Source: Vicingus serpentipes
GTDB lineage: Bacteria > Bacteroidota > Bacteroidia > Flavobacteriales_E > Vicingaceae
Direction: 5' to 3'
Assembly (NCBI RefSeq): GCF_007993035.1
Contig: NZ_VOOS01000004.1
Coordinates: 248,001 to 312,000, forward strand
Length of the DNA stretch: 64,000 bases
Shown here: positions 53,264-62,611 of the stretch, one piece after another
How the letters are laid out: each line of letters opens with the position of its first letter
Numbering within the stretch: the stretch's first letter is position 1
Position numbers and translations under genes: made by a program
Notes under the pieces: generated by a model
The model's input: the letters and a program-made list of their open reading frames with translations, nothing else
Told to the model about the DNA's origin: nothing
The model's database searches: none

Positions 53264-54532
53264 ATGAATCGAAAGACTATTCGTATTATAATTTTGCTAG
53301 CAACGGTTTCGTTAATCGGAATTATTGCTACACAGTTCTTTTGGGTAAAAAATGCTTACAATCTAGAAGAAAAGCAATTTAACGAGCGAGTTAGTCTTGC
53401 ATTAAGTAATGTTACTCACAAACTGTTGAGTATTAATAAAGATGAAGCTGAAATTTTTAACCCTGTTAAACAGATTTCCTCTAATTATTTCATTACTACA
53501 ATTAACGATACAGTTCATCCATATTTACTAGAAACACTTTTAAAAAATGAATTTATTGAACGGAATATCAATGTAAATTTTGAATACGTTATTTACGATT
53601 GTTTTACCGATTCGATTGTTTTTGGTGATTTTATTTCATTAGATAAAACGGAGCAAGATCAACTCCAATCAAAATCTTATAATATTAAATGGGATAGAGA
53701 CGGTCATTATTTTGGAGTTTATTTTCCAACTAAGTTGACTTATATTATTAATCGAATGGGAATTTGGATGTTTTCTTCTTCTATTATTTTAATCATCATT
53801 ATTTTCTTTGCTTATACAATTAACGTAATTCTTAAGCAAAAGCGGTTATCAGAAATTAAGAACGACTTTATTAATAACATTACACACGAATTTAAAACCC
53901 CAATTTCTACCATATCGCTTTCTGCTGATGTTTTGTTACAGCCAAATTTATCTCCAGAGCGATTAAAAAATTATGCGAAGATAATTAAGGACGAAAATAA
54001 TCGTTTGAAAAATCAGGTGGATAAAGTACTGCAGCTTGCAACATTAGAAAAAGATAAGCTAAAATTAGAAAACGAAAAACTAGATTTACACGAAATAATA
54101 AACGATTCAATTAAAAGTTTTGAATTACTAGCTAAACAACAAAAAGGAAAAATAGTAAGTAATTTAACAGCTAGTAAATTTATTATTTATGGAGATAGGG
54201 TTCATATTTCTAATATCCTTTACAACCTAATTGATAATGCAATTAAGTATTCACCTGAAAAACCCAAAATTGAAATTGCTACTAACTCTACCGATGAACA
54301 TATTGAAATTAGTGTAAAAGATAATGGATTAGGAATTCCTGAACAAAGCCAGAAAAACATTTTTGAAAAATTTTATAGAGAGCCAACAGGAAATAGGCAT
54401 GACATACAAGGTTATGGCTTAGGACTTAATTATGTAAAAGCGATTGTAGAGGCTTATAAGGGTAAAATTAAGTTAATTAGTAAAGAAGGAGAAGGTTCAA
54501 CCTTTGTAATAAAACTTCCTTTTAAAAAATAA
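53264..54532 (+). CDS. Sensor histidine kinase (RprX-like)
   Basis: A 422-residue membrane histidine kinase. Transmembrane segments lie at about residues 8-24 and 167-190, enclosing a periplasmic sensor domain of about 140 residues that I do not recognise. The H-box has His208 (Ile-Thr-His-Glu-Phe-Lys-Thr-Pro). The N-box (Asn-Leu-Ile-Asp-Asn-Ala), G1 (Asp-Asn-Gly-Leu-Gly-Ile-Pro) and G2 (Gly-Tyr-Gly-Leu-Gly-Leu) are intact. The response regulator starts 3 bp after its stop. The layout resembles the Bacteroides RprX/RprY pair; the signal is unknown. Confidence 0.94.
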   Translation: MNRKTIRIIILLATVSLIGIIATQFFWVKNAYNLEEKQFNERVSLALSNVTHKLLSINKDEAEIFNPVKQISSNYFITTINDTVHPYLLETLLKNEFIERNINVNFEYVIYDCFTDSIVFGDFISLDKTEQDQLQSKSYNIKWDRDGHYFGVYFPTKLTYIINRMGIWMFSSSIILIIIIFFAYTINVILKQKRLSEIKNDFINNITHEFKTPISTISLSADVLLQPNLSPERLKNYAKIIKDENNRLKNQVDKVLQLATLEKDKLKLENEKLDLHEIINDSIKSFELLAKQQKGKIVSNLTASKFIIYGDRVHISNILYNLIDNAIKYSPEKPKIEIATNSTDEHIEISVKDNGLGIPEQSQKNIFEKFYREPTGNRHDIQGYGLGLNYVKAIVEAYKGKIKLISKEGEGSTFVIKLPFKK

Positions 54533-54535
54533 GAC

Positions 54536-55234
54536 ATGGATAAAAAAACACACATATTATTAGCTGAAGATGACAATAACTTAGGGTTTGTTATACAAGA
54601 TAATTTAATGGTGAATGGTTTTAAAGTAACCCTTTGTGGAGATGGCGAAGAAGCATTAAAAGCATTTGCAAACAATCAGTTTGATATGTGTGTGTTAGAT
54701 GTCAATATGCCACGAAAAGATGGGTTTGCAGTTGCTGAAACTATAAGAGAAGTGAACCCAGATATGCCGATTGTTTTTTTAACTGCTAAAACAATGCAAG
54801 AAGATAAAGTAAAGGGATTAACAATTGGTGCTGATGATTACATTACAAAACCTTTTGATTTTCAAGAGTTTATATTGCGAATAAATGCTATTTTAAAAAG
54901 AAGTGGAGTTACTACTGAAGAAAAAGTTGAGAAAATAGAACACTACACAATTGGCAGTTATTCGTTTGATGTAAAAAACCAAAATTTGGCACATAAATCA
55001 GGAGATAAAAAATTAACCAAGAAAGAGACTCGAATTTTAACTTTTTTATGTGAACACATTAATGACATTGCTCCTCGTGATTTAATATTAAAAAACATTT
55101 GGGGGAATGACGATTATTTTAGTGGAAGGAGTATGGATGTTTTTATTTCTAAACTGCGTAAATATTTGAGTGAAGATTCTACAATTCAAATTAATAATAT
55201 ACATGGAGTTGGATTTAAATTAGAGGTGAAATAA
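54536..55234 (+). CDS. OmpR-family response regulator (RprY-like)
   Basis: A 232-residue response regulator paired with the kinase just upstream. The receiver domain has Glu11-Asp12-Asp13, phospho-acceptor Asp55 (Val-Leu-Asp-Val-Asn-Met-Pro), Thr83 and Lys105. The winged-helix effector domain covers about 135-230, ending Gly-Val-Gly-Phe-Lys-Leu. It resembles RprY-type regulators of Bacteroidota. The AddB-like nuclease gene starts 4 bp downstream, so it may be under the same promoter. A functional link between the two is not known. Confidence 0.95.
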   Translation: MDKKTHILLAEDDNNLGFVIQDNLMVNGFKVTLCGDGEEALKAFANNQFDMCVLDVNMPRKDGFAVAETIREVNPDMPIVFLTAKTMQEDKVKGLTIGADDYITKPFDFQEFILRINAILKRSGVTTEEKVEKIEHYTIGSYSFDVKNQNLAHKSGDKKLTKKETRILTFLCEHINDIAPRDLILKNIWGNDDYFSGRSMDVFISKLRKYLSEDSTIQINNIHGVGFKLEVK

Positions 55235-55238
55235 ATCC

Positions 55239-58013
55239 ATGAATTTTCTTGAGCAAACAGCACAACATTTAATTACAACTTATGGGAAAGAGATAAGTGA
55301 TGTTTGTATTGTTTTACCTAACAAAAGAGCAGGTTTATTTTTAAAACAACATTTAAGCAAGTTAATTGATAAACCGATTTGGTTGCCTCCAATTATTGGC
55401 GCTGAAGATTTAATTGAGCAACTTGCCGATAAAGAAATAATAGACAATTTAACTCAACTTTTTGAACTCTATGAAGTTTATTTAAAAACGGTAAAAGAGC
55501 CTGAAAGTTTTGAAGAATTTAGCAAGTGGGGTCAAATGCTGTTGCACGATTTTAACGAAATAGATCGTTATTTAATTCCTGCAGATAAATTATACGAATA
55601 CATAAACGAAGCACGAGCAATTGAGGTTTGGAATTTAGGTGAAGAAATCACCGATTTTCAATCGCAATATTTAAAGTTCTGGAAACAAATGGGAGGTTTA
55701 TATAAAGCCTATAAAGAGCATTTACTTGAATCAAACAAAGCTTATCAAGGAGCAGCTTTTAGAATTGTTGCCGAACAAATAGAATTAAATCCGCTGCAAT
55801 TTATTAACTCAAAAATTAAATGGAGTAAAATAATATTTGCTGGGTTTAATGCTTTAACAGCAGCAGAAGAGACATTAATTACCGCTTTAATAAAAGAAGG
55901 AAAAGCTGAAATTTTATGGGATGCTGACCAATATTACTTAGAAGATAAGTATCAAGAAAGTGGTTTGTTTTTAAGAAAGTTTAAAGAAAAGGCAGTTTTT
56001 AGTCCGTTTAATTGGGTAAGTAACAAATTTAAAACAGAGCAAAAAAACATCAATATTTTAGGAATACCTCAAAATATAGGGCAGGCTAAATACTTAACAA
56101 ACATTTTTGCTGAGCTTAAAAAAAACAACAACTTTGAAGATACTGCAGTAGTTTTAGCTGACGAAAACTTATTGATTCCTGTATTACAATCTTTACCTGA
56201 AAGTGTTGATACGATTAACGTAACAATGGGTTATCCATTAAAAAATACACCATTAAATAACTTTTTTGAAATCTATTTTACTACAGTATTAAATGCGGAG
56301 CGTTTTGGGAAAAAAGAACAGTTAACTTATCATTACAACGATATTTTAAAATTGGTGCAATTACCTTTTAGTCAAGTAGTGTTTGGTGAGGAAAACTGTA
56401 CTAAAATAAAACAACAGATTATAAAAAATAATTGGGTGTTTATCAATAAAGATAAGCTCGATTTTATTAATGAGTTGTTGCCGATAAAACTTTCTACGAC
56501 CTATTCAATTAATGAGCTTTTAGCGAACTGTTTGCAGTTTGTAGAAAAAGGAAAAGCACATTATATCAACACCCAAAAAGAAACGAATAACAAATTGGAA
56601 TTAGAATATTTGTTTTTGTTTTCAAAGCTGTTTAATCAACTCATAGAATTAAACCAGAAATACCCGTTTTTAACAGAAATAAAAAGCTTTTACAGTGTTT
56701 ACCATCAATTACTTAGTTCACTTTCTATTGAGCTTTATGGAGAGCCTTTAAAAGGCTTACAGGTAATGGGAATGTTAGAAACCAGAAACATTGATTTTAA
56801 AAATGTAATTCTATTATCGACCAACGAAGGAATGTTGCCATCTGGTAAATCGTTTAATTCATTTATACCTTTCGATATTAAAAATGAGTATCATTTACCC
56901 ACTCACGTTGAAAAAGATGCCATTTATGCGTATCATTTTTACCGATTAGTGCAAAATGCAGAGAATATGTACATTATGTACAACACTGAACCGGGAAGTT
57001 TTACCACTGGAGAGCAAAGTCGATTTGTAACACAAATAGAAAACGAGTTGAGCGATTTTGAAAACATCAACATCACTAAAAAGATAATAACTTACCCAAC
57101 ATTAAAAAATTCAACAGAAAAAATAAGTGTTGAAAAATCACCTAAAATTTTAGCTAAAATCGAGGAGTTGTTTGAGCGAGGAGTTTCGCCAACAGCGTTA
57201 AACACTTACATTAATTGTCCCCTCGATTTTTATTACAAATATGTAATTGGCGTTAGAGAAGCTGATGATGTGGAAGAAACAATAGATCATTCTTCTTTTG
57301 GAACTTACATACACGAGGTATTGGAAATTTTATACCAACCTTTTGCCGATCAAAAAACCAACTTAACCGTTGAAGACGTAAAGTTGGTACTTAAAAAAGC
57401 ACCTGAAGTGGCGTTACAAGTTTTCTCAGAGAACATGACTGAAAGGGAACTGAAATCGGGTAAAAATTTATTGACTTTTAGTGTGGCTCAAAACTACATT
57501 AACACCTTTTTAAAGAATGAGATTAATTTTATTAAAAAGAGCAAAGATGACCTGTACATTAAGTTGTTGGAGCAATCGTTAGAAGGAAGTTTGCAATTAA
57601 ATGGTAATACCATAAAACTAAAAGGAACTGCCGATAGGGTAGATACGTTTGGAAATACTTTACGAATAATTGACTATAAAACAGGGTTGGTAAACGTGGC
57701 GGATTTAAAAATTAAATCGGTTGAAGAGTTAAAAGTTGGAAAGAAAAGTAAAGCATTTCAAATATTGATGTATGCTTATTTGTATGCCCAACAAAATGAA
57801 TTAAGCAATACACAACTACATTCTGGTATTATTTCGTTTAGGGCATTAAGTAAAGGTTTTATGCCTTTCGAATTAAATAAGATTAAGGAAATAGATACTG
57901 AAATTTTAATTGATTTTGAAGCCTTTTTAAAAGAATTGTTTGCAGAAATAATTAATCCTGAAATACCGTTTGCACACCAGCCAACTGCTCAATATTGTGA
58001 GTTTTGTGAATGA
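55239..58013 (+). CDS. PD-(D/E)XK nuclease, AddB-like
   Basis: A 924-residue protein of the AddB/PD-(D/E)XK group, which acts with a UvrD-type helicase (AddA) to resect double-strand breaks. The N-terminal two thirds resemble a decayed helicase, with Leu-Pro-Asn-Lys-Arg-Ala-Gly in place of a normal Walker A. The C-terminal nuclease core has Asp-Tyr-Lys-Thr-Gly (about residue 807). The iron-sulfur staple seems partial: Tyr-Ile-Asn-Cys-Pro-Leu-Asp-Phe-Tyr supplies one Cys and the extreme C-terminus gives Cys-Glu-Phe-Cys-Glu. The final Cys expected a few residues later is cut off by the stop codon. No addA lies in the window. It follows the response regulator by 4 bp and abuts the convergent gene. 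Confidence 0.85.
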   Translation: MNFLEQTAQHLITTYGKEISDVCIVLPNKRAGLFLKQHLSKLIDKPIWLPPIIGAEDLIEQLADKEIIDNLTQLFELYEVYLKTVKEPESFEEFSKWGQMLLHDFNEIDRYLIPADKLYEYINEARAIEVWNLGEEITDFQSQYLKFWKQMGGLYKAYKEHLLESNKAYQGAAFRIVAEQIELNPLQFINSKIKWSKIIFAGFNALTAAEETLITALIKEGKAEILWDADQYYLEDKYQESGLFLRKFKEKAVFSPFNWVSNKFKTEQKNINILGIPQNIGQAKYLTNIFAELKKNNNFEDTAVVLADENLLIPVLQSLPESVDTINVTMGYPLKNTPLNNFFEIYFTTVLNAERFGKKEQLTYHYNDILKLVQLPFSQVVFGEENCTKIKQQIIKNNWVFINKDKLDFINELLPIKLSTTYSINELLANCLQFVEKGKAHYINTQKETNNKLELEYLFLFSKLFNQLIELNQKYPFLTEIKSFYSVYHQLLSSLSIELYGEPLKGLQVMGMLETRNIDFKNVILLSTNEGMLPSGKSFNSFIPFDIKNEYHLPTHVEKDAIYAYHFYRLVQNAENMYIMYNTEPGSFTTGEQSRFVTQIENELSDFENINITKKIITYPTLKNSTEKISVEKSPKILAKIEELFERGVSPTALNTYINCPLDFYYKYVIGVREADDVEETIDHSSFGTYIHEVLEILYQPFADQKTNLTVEDVKLVLKKAPEVALQVFSENMTERELKSGKNLLTFSVAQNYINTFLKNEINFIKKSKDDLYIKLLEQSLEGSLQLNGNTIKLKGTADRVDTFGNTLRIIDYKTGLVNVADLKIKSVEELKVGKKSKAFQILMYAYLYAQQNELSNTQLHSGIISFRALSKGFMPFELNKIKEIDTEILIDFEAFLKELFAEIINPEIPFAHQPTAQYCEFCE

Positions 58014-58014
58014 T

Positions 58015-61000
58015 TTAATTCAACCTACCAGCAACCACACAAGGCTTTTTGTATTTTTTTACATCGCCATTTATGTTTACAATTTCAGCATAAACAATAT
58101 AAATTCCGATAGCAGCTTTTTCGTTGTTTTCATCAATACCATCCCAACTAAAAGTACCTTGTGTGCCTAAATATTCATTCAATACCAAGTTTTTAATTAA
58201 TCGCCCTTTTGAATCGTAAATAATTACATTGGCAACGTTTCCGGGTTCAGCAAATTGGTAAGAAATGTTTAACACATCATCATAACCATCATTGTCTGGC
58301 GAAAATGTTTCTGGGCTTAAAGTAATTTCATCACCAATTTCTGCAATTAAGTATTGTGAGTTTTCGTAGCCAGGTGTTGCAAAACCAACAGCTTCTGCTG
58401 CCGAATGCCAATTGCTTTCATCATTACTTGGGCGGTTATAATCGATACGTTCTAACGAAACACCATCGGTACTGTTTAGCAACGCAAAATGCATGTCTTC
58501 GTTGTAATTTACATTGTCAATAACCTCATCATTGTTGTTGATTAAATAAACCGAACCTTCATCATTGCTATAAGTTGGTAAACTGGCCATTTGTAAAAAC
58601 GCGTCTTCTTTTGCATTAAAATACTCTTGTTTAATGTTGTTTACATCAACCGAAAGCATCACAAATTGTTGAGGTTTTAATAAATAAGGCAGTTCCGAAA
58701 TGATTTTATAATTATCTATACTGTCATTATCGAGGTTAGCTAATTTCCAATTTTCAAGACTAATGTATTTGTTTGAGTTGTTGTATAGTTCAACAAAATC
58801 ACTTCCGCCATCGCGAGGGTTAAATAATATTTCATTAATCACAATATCATTGATTCCTCCTTGTTCTGGTAAAGCAAAATCAGCACTATTATTTGTACTA
58901 ATGGTATTGCCGACACAATCGAAAGCACCATTAACGGTAACAGTATAAATGGTTTGGTTTTGCAACTTGTTGCTCAAGTTTAACAGTATGTTTTTGTTGT
59001 CTAAAATGGTAATCGTTGCAATATTAATTCCGTTGTTAATGGTAACCGAGCCTAATTGTATAGCTTCATTAAATGTTACCAAAACAGTAGAATCATTCAT
59101 AGCATTTGCATTGACTACTTCTGGCAATAAATTGTCTGGATTGCTTGCAAAAATTGAGTTTTGAATTCCTGGAGTTCCACCAAACCATTTGGTAGATGCC
59201 GACCAGTTATCTGCTTCTCCACACGGATTGTTGTAATCAATCATTTCTATACTCCAACCACCATCTTTTTTGTCATCATCATTGTACCACGAATCAAAAT
59301 AATGAACGGTATGAATCAAATTACTATCCACATCCCAAAGGGTTATAACTTCATCCGTATTATTTAATGAAGGCAAACTACCAACAGTTATAACTTTTCC
59401 ATAAGGAGTAAATTGGCCCTCGTTATTATCGTCACAAAGAATAAGGTATTCTCCCGGTAAAATTTTACCCGATTGTATTTGATTTGCTGTGCTTAAATCA
59501 GAAATCCAGCAATTGGTTAAATCAATAATTTTAGAAGTGTTGTTGTAAAGCTCCAAATATTCTTGCTCTGGTAGTCCAATTGTTGGTGAAGGGTCTGGAA
59601 ATAATTCTGTAATGATAATTTCGTATGGCAAGGGCGCTTTTCCAATACCAAAATCAATAGAATTTAGAGAAATTAAGTTGCCTGAACAATCGGTAGCATT
59701 GTTTATTGTTAAAGTATAAACCAAAGATGAATCTAATGGAGCATCTAAGTTTAACATTACACTTTGTAAATTAGTATTAATAGTTACAGTTGTTGTATTT
59801 ATTCCTCCAGTTAACCCATAAGAAGCTGTTGCTAATGAAAGACTATCCATTGTTTCATTAAAAAATACTTCCAATTGAGTAGCAGATATTACTTTAACAG
59901 TTGAAATAGTTGGTGCTTGAACATCAGGAGAACTGTCAAAAACGGAGTTTTGAGTTCCCGGAGTTCCACCGTCTGTATTTGCAGAAGCTGACCAATTGCC
60001 ACTTCCAGAGGCACAAGGGTTAGTTGGATTAATTAATTCTAAGGTGTAACCTCCATCATCTTTGCTTGGGTCGTTGTACCAAGAAATGTCGTAGCTCACA
60101 ACATCAACAACAACTCCGTTATTATCAGTTAAAGTTAAACTATCGCCTCCGTTTGTTAAAGCAGTGAAAGAAGAAATTCCAATAACATTTCCATAAGGAG
60201 AGTATAGTGCTGTATCTGTTGTAGAACAAAGAATAACGTAGTTGTTCGGCATCAATACAAAATTAGGTAGTGATTTAGCTGTAGTTGAATTTATAAAATT
60301 CCAATTACCTAAATTGTAGGTGTTTGCTGAGGTGTTATAAAGCTCAACAAATTCAGCGTTTGGCAATCCAATTTGTGGACTTGGATCAGCAAAAATTTCG
60401 TTGATGATGACATCGCCATAAGTTACAGGAATTATTACCACATAAGTAAAAGGGTTTACTGAGGATGTAATTACATTTCCACTATTATCTTCTAAATTAA
60501 TAGTTGTTAAGTTGTTCGTTAATCCGTTTGTAAAAGCAGTGGAAAATGTTAAATGAACAATACTTGAATCAGTTAGGTCTCGCATTGCAGTAGAAGGATT
60601 ACCCAAGCCATTATCAGCGGAATAATTAGTTAGAGATTGAGCGGTGTTGATTTCTACTACTTCGTTAAAATAAACGTTCAAATTATTAGCATCAACCACT
60701 ACAACAGAATCTATGCTTGGAGGAGTTAAATCTGCTCCAATAGTTCCACAATAAAAATTATCGAAAAAGTGATTGTTGATTGGGCTTGCTGCCGAAGATT
60801 GTTCAATTAAAACTCCAAAAAAGGAGGAGCTGTTTACCGAATTATCAAACACAGAACCAGCATTGGTAAATGAGCCTAAAATACCATCATCGTAAAGTAA
60901 AGCCCAGTTATTAGATAAATCACGAGTTACTTTAATTTGAAAAGGATTGTTAGATGTACTGTTTACATCACCATCATTTCCATCAATTAAAATATTTGCT

Positions 61001-61404
61001 GTTCCACTCACTAAACTATAAAGTTTAATATCGTCTTGAGTACTACCAATTCTAACAAAGTAACCGTTTTGAGCAGTTGTTAAATCGGCAACATCAGCCA
61101 TTAAAAATACATCTACATAATTTGCTCCAGATGTTCCAAATTTTAAGTTAAGATCGAATATCCACTCGGCATTTGAGCTTAATGTTGAAGGTGTGCTTAA
61201 ATAATAAGTTGCTGCACCAGAACTTTGAGAGTTTAACTCCCCAGTTGTGATGGTAAATAATGCATCATTACCACTCCAAGTAGGGCTATTGGTAAAATCT
61301 CCATCAGAAAAATCATCAGAAAATTGGGCAAAAGCAAAAGAGCTCAACATTAAAAAAACAGCATTAAGTAGCGCGTATTTTATATTTCCCAACTTGTTAA
61401 TCAT
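58015..61404 (-). CDS. Large secreted protein with three lamin-tail domains
   Basis: A secreted protein of 1129 residues from the ATG at 61404, which gives a good signal peptide ending Phe-Ala-Phe-Ala-Gln. An earlier in-frame ATG at 61464 would add 20 residues that spoil it. A jelly-roll-like N-terminal domain (about 20-215) is followed by alternating bacterial Ig-like domains and three lamin-tail domains. Each lamin-tail domain has Val/Ile-Ile-x-Glu-Ile/Leu-Phe and Glu-Tyr/Phe-Leu/Val-Glu-Leu-Tyr-Asn. The C-terminus resembles a FlgD-like/T9SS-type sorting domain with Phe-Ser-Pro-Asp-Asn-Asp-Gly-Tyr-Asp-Asp and Trp-Asp-Gly. No catalytic centre is visible. It stands alone and ends 1 bp from the convergent AddB-like gene. 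Confidence 0.88.
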   Translation of the reverse strand: MINKLGNIKYALLNAVFLMLSSFAFAQFSDDFSDGDFTNSPTWSGNDALFTITTGELNSQSSGAATYYLSTPSTLSSNAEWIFDLNLKFGTSGANYVDVFLMADVADLTTAQNGYFVRIGSTQDDIKLYSLVSGTANILIDGNDGDVNSTSNNPFQIKVTRDLSNNWALLYDDGILGSFTNAGSVFDNSVNSSSFFGVLIEQSSAASPINNHFFDNFYCGTIGADLTPPSIDSVVVVDANNLNVYFNEVVEINTAQSLTNYSADNGLGNPSTAMRDLTDSSIVHLTFSTAFTNGLTNNLTTINLEDNSGNVITSSVNPFTYVVIIPVTYGDVIINEIFADPSPQIGLPNAEFVELYNTSANTYNLGNWNFINSTTAKSLPNFVLMPNNYVILCSTTDTALYSPYGNVIGISSFTALTNGGDSLTLTDNNGVVVDVVSYDISWYNDPSKDDGGYTLELINPTNPCASGSGNWSASANTDGGTPGTQNSVFDSSPDVQAPTISTVKVISATQLEVFFNETMDSLSLATASYGLTGGINTTTVTINTNLQSVMLNLDAPLDSSLVYTLTINNATDCSGNLISLNSIDFGIGKAPLPYEIIITELFPDPSPTIGLPEQEYLELYNNTSKIIDLTNCWISDLSTANQIQSGKILPGEYLILCDDNNEGQFTPYGKVITVGSLPSLNNTDEVITLWDVDSNLIHTVHYFDSWYNDDDKKDGGWSIEMIDYNNPCGEADNWSASTKWFGGTPGIQNSIFASNPDNLLPEVVNANAMNDSTVLVTFNEAIQLGSVTINNGINIATITILDNKNILLNLSNKLQNQTIYTVTVNGAFDCVGNTISTNNSADFALPEQGGINDIVINEILFNPRDGGSDFVELYNNSNKYISLENWKLANLDNDSIDNYKIISELPYLLKPQQFVMLSVDVNNIKQEYFNAKEDAFLQMASLPTYSNDEGSVYLINNNDEVIDNVNYNEDMHFALLNSTDGVSLERIDYNRPSNDESNWHSAAEAVGFATPGYENSQYLIAEIGDEITLSPETFSPDNDGYDDVLNISYQFAEPGNVANVIIYDSKGRLIKNLVLNEYLGTQGTFSWDGIDENNEKAAIGIYIVYAEIVNINGDVKKYKKPCVVAGRLN

Positions 61405-61489
61405 CTCTGTAATATTAAAAAAGTAGTTAAAAATACAAATTAAAGATTTGTTTTGGGCGAGCAAAAGTAATCGCAGTTAAAATTTAATA

Positions 61490-61497
61490 TACTTTTG
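61490..61497 (+). promoter_or_regulatory. -7 element TACTTTTG before asd
   Basis: TACTTTTG matches TAnnTTTG exactly and ends 24 nt before the asd ATG. No TTG -33 element is visible at the usual spacing, so the call is moderate. Confidence 0.4.
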
Positions 61498-61521
61498 TTA
61501 GAAATTTAAAACCATTTTAAA

Positions 61522-62529
61522 ATGAAAATTGCCGTTGTAGGAGCTACCGGAATGGTAGGTAACGTAATGCTAAAAGTGTTAGCAGAAAGAAACTTTGTGA
61601 TTAATGAATTAATTCCTGTTGCTTCAGAGAAGTCGGTAGGAAAAGAAATTGAGTACAAGGGCAAGAAGTATAAGGTGGTTTCGTTGCAAGATGCAGTAAA
61701 TATGGCTCCAAACATTGCTATATTTTCTGCAGGAGGTGACACTTCTTTAGAATGGGCTCCAAAATTTGCAGCTGTTGGCACAACCGTAATTGATAATTCT
61801 TCAGCTTGGAGAATGAACCCAAACAATAAGTTGGTGGTACCAGAAATTAATGCTTCAGTTTTAACCGCTGAAGATAAAATTATTGCGAATCCCAACTGTT
61901 CAACCATACAAATGGTGTTGGTAATGAATCCATTGCATAAAAAATATAAAATTAAAAGAGTAGTGGTTTCTACTTACCAATCGATTACCGGAACAGGAGT
62001 TAAAGCTGTTGAGCAATTAGAAAACGAAAGAAATAACAAAGCTGGAGAAATGGCATACCATTACCCAATTGATAAAAACTGTATTCCGCAATGTGATGTT
62101 TTTACAGATAATGGATACACAAAAGAGGAGTTAAAATTAATGAATGAACCTAAAAAAATTATGGGTGACGATAGCATTAAACTTTCTGCAACTGCGGTAA
62201 GAGTTCCTGTTGTTGGAGGACATTCAGAATCTATCAACATAGAGTTTGAAAACGACTTTGATTTAGCTGAGGTCCGTAAAATTTTACATGAAACGGAAGG
62301 AATTACTTTGCAAGATAATCCGGACACCAACACTTATCCAATGCCATTGTATGCAGAAGGTAAAGATGATGTTTTTGTGGGAAGAATTAGAAGAGATGAA
62401 TCGCAACTAAATACCATAAACATGTGGATAGTAACCGATAACTTGCGTAAAGGTGCTGCCACGAATGCTGTACAAATTGCGGAGTATTTGGTGGAAAAAG
62501 GACTGCTTAAACAAAACGTAGAAAGCTAA
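61522..62529 (+). CDS. asd: Aspartate-semialdehyde dehydrogenase
   Basis: A 335-residue aspartate-semialdehyde dehydrogenase, the NADPH-dependent branch point to lysine (and diaminopimelate), threonine and methionine. The nucleotide loop is Gly-Ala-Thr-Gly-Met-Val-Gly (residues 8-14), the catalytic Cys126 sits in Asn-Pro-Asn-Cys-Ser-Thr, and the catalytic His234 in Gly-Gly-His-Ser-Glu-Ser. Length and motifs are complete. It diverges from the lamin-tail protein and is followed by a terminator-like hairpin. Confidence 0.98.
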   Translation: MKIAVVGATGMVGNVMLKVLAERNFVINELIPVASEKSVGKEIEYKGKKYKVVSLQDAVNMAPNIAIFSAGGDTSLEWAPKFAAVGTTVIDNSSAWRMNPNNKLVVPEINASVLTAEDKIIANPNCSTIQMVLVMNPLHKKYKIKRVVVSTYQSITGTGVKAVEQLENERNNKAGEMAYHYPIDKNCIPQCDVFTDNGYTKEELKLMNEPKKIMGDDSIKLSATAVRVPVVGGHSESINIEFENDFDLAEVRKILHETEGITLQDNPDTNTYPMPLYAEGKDDVFVGRIRRDESQLNTINMWIVTDNLRKGAATNAVQIAEYLVEKGLLKQNVES

Positions 62530-62549
62530 GAATAAGCTAATAATTTATT

Positions 62550-62576
62550 GAAGCCGAGCCTAAAAAGTTCGGCTTC
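62550..62576 (+). terminator. Terminator after asd
   Basis: GAAGCCGA at 62550-62557 pairs with TCGGCTTC at 62569-62576; a G-U and a C-G pair extend the stem to 10 bp. A short TTTC tract follows. The hairpin lies between asd and the peptidase gene, 36 bp before the latter's ATG. Confidence 0.7.
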
Positions 62577-62611
62577 TTTCGTTAAGTTTGTTTCACTTCA
62601 AAAAAATAAAA

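Noticed and set aside
61506-61907. Open frame opposite asd on the minus strand
   Set aside because: It is antisense to a well-conserved gene, shows no domain or signal and reflects codon bias of asd.
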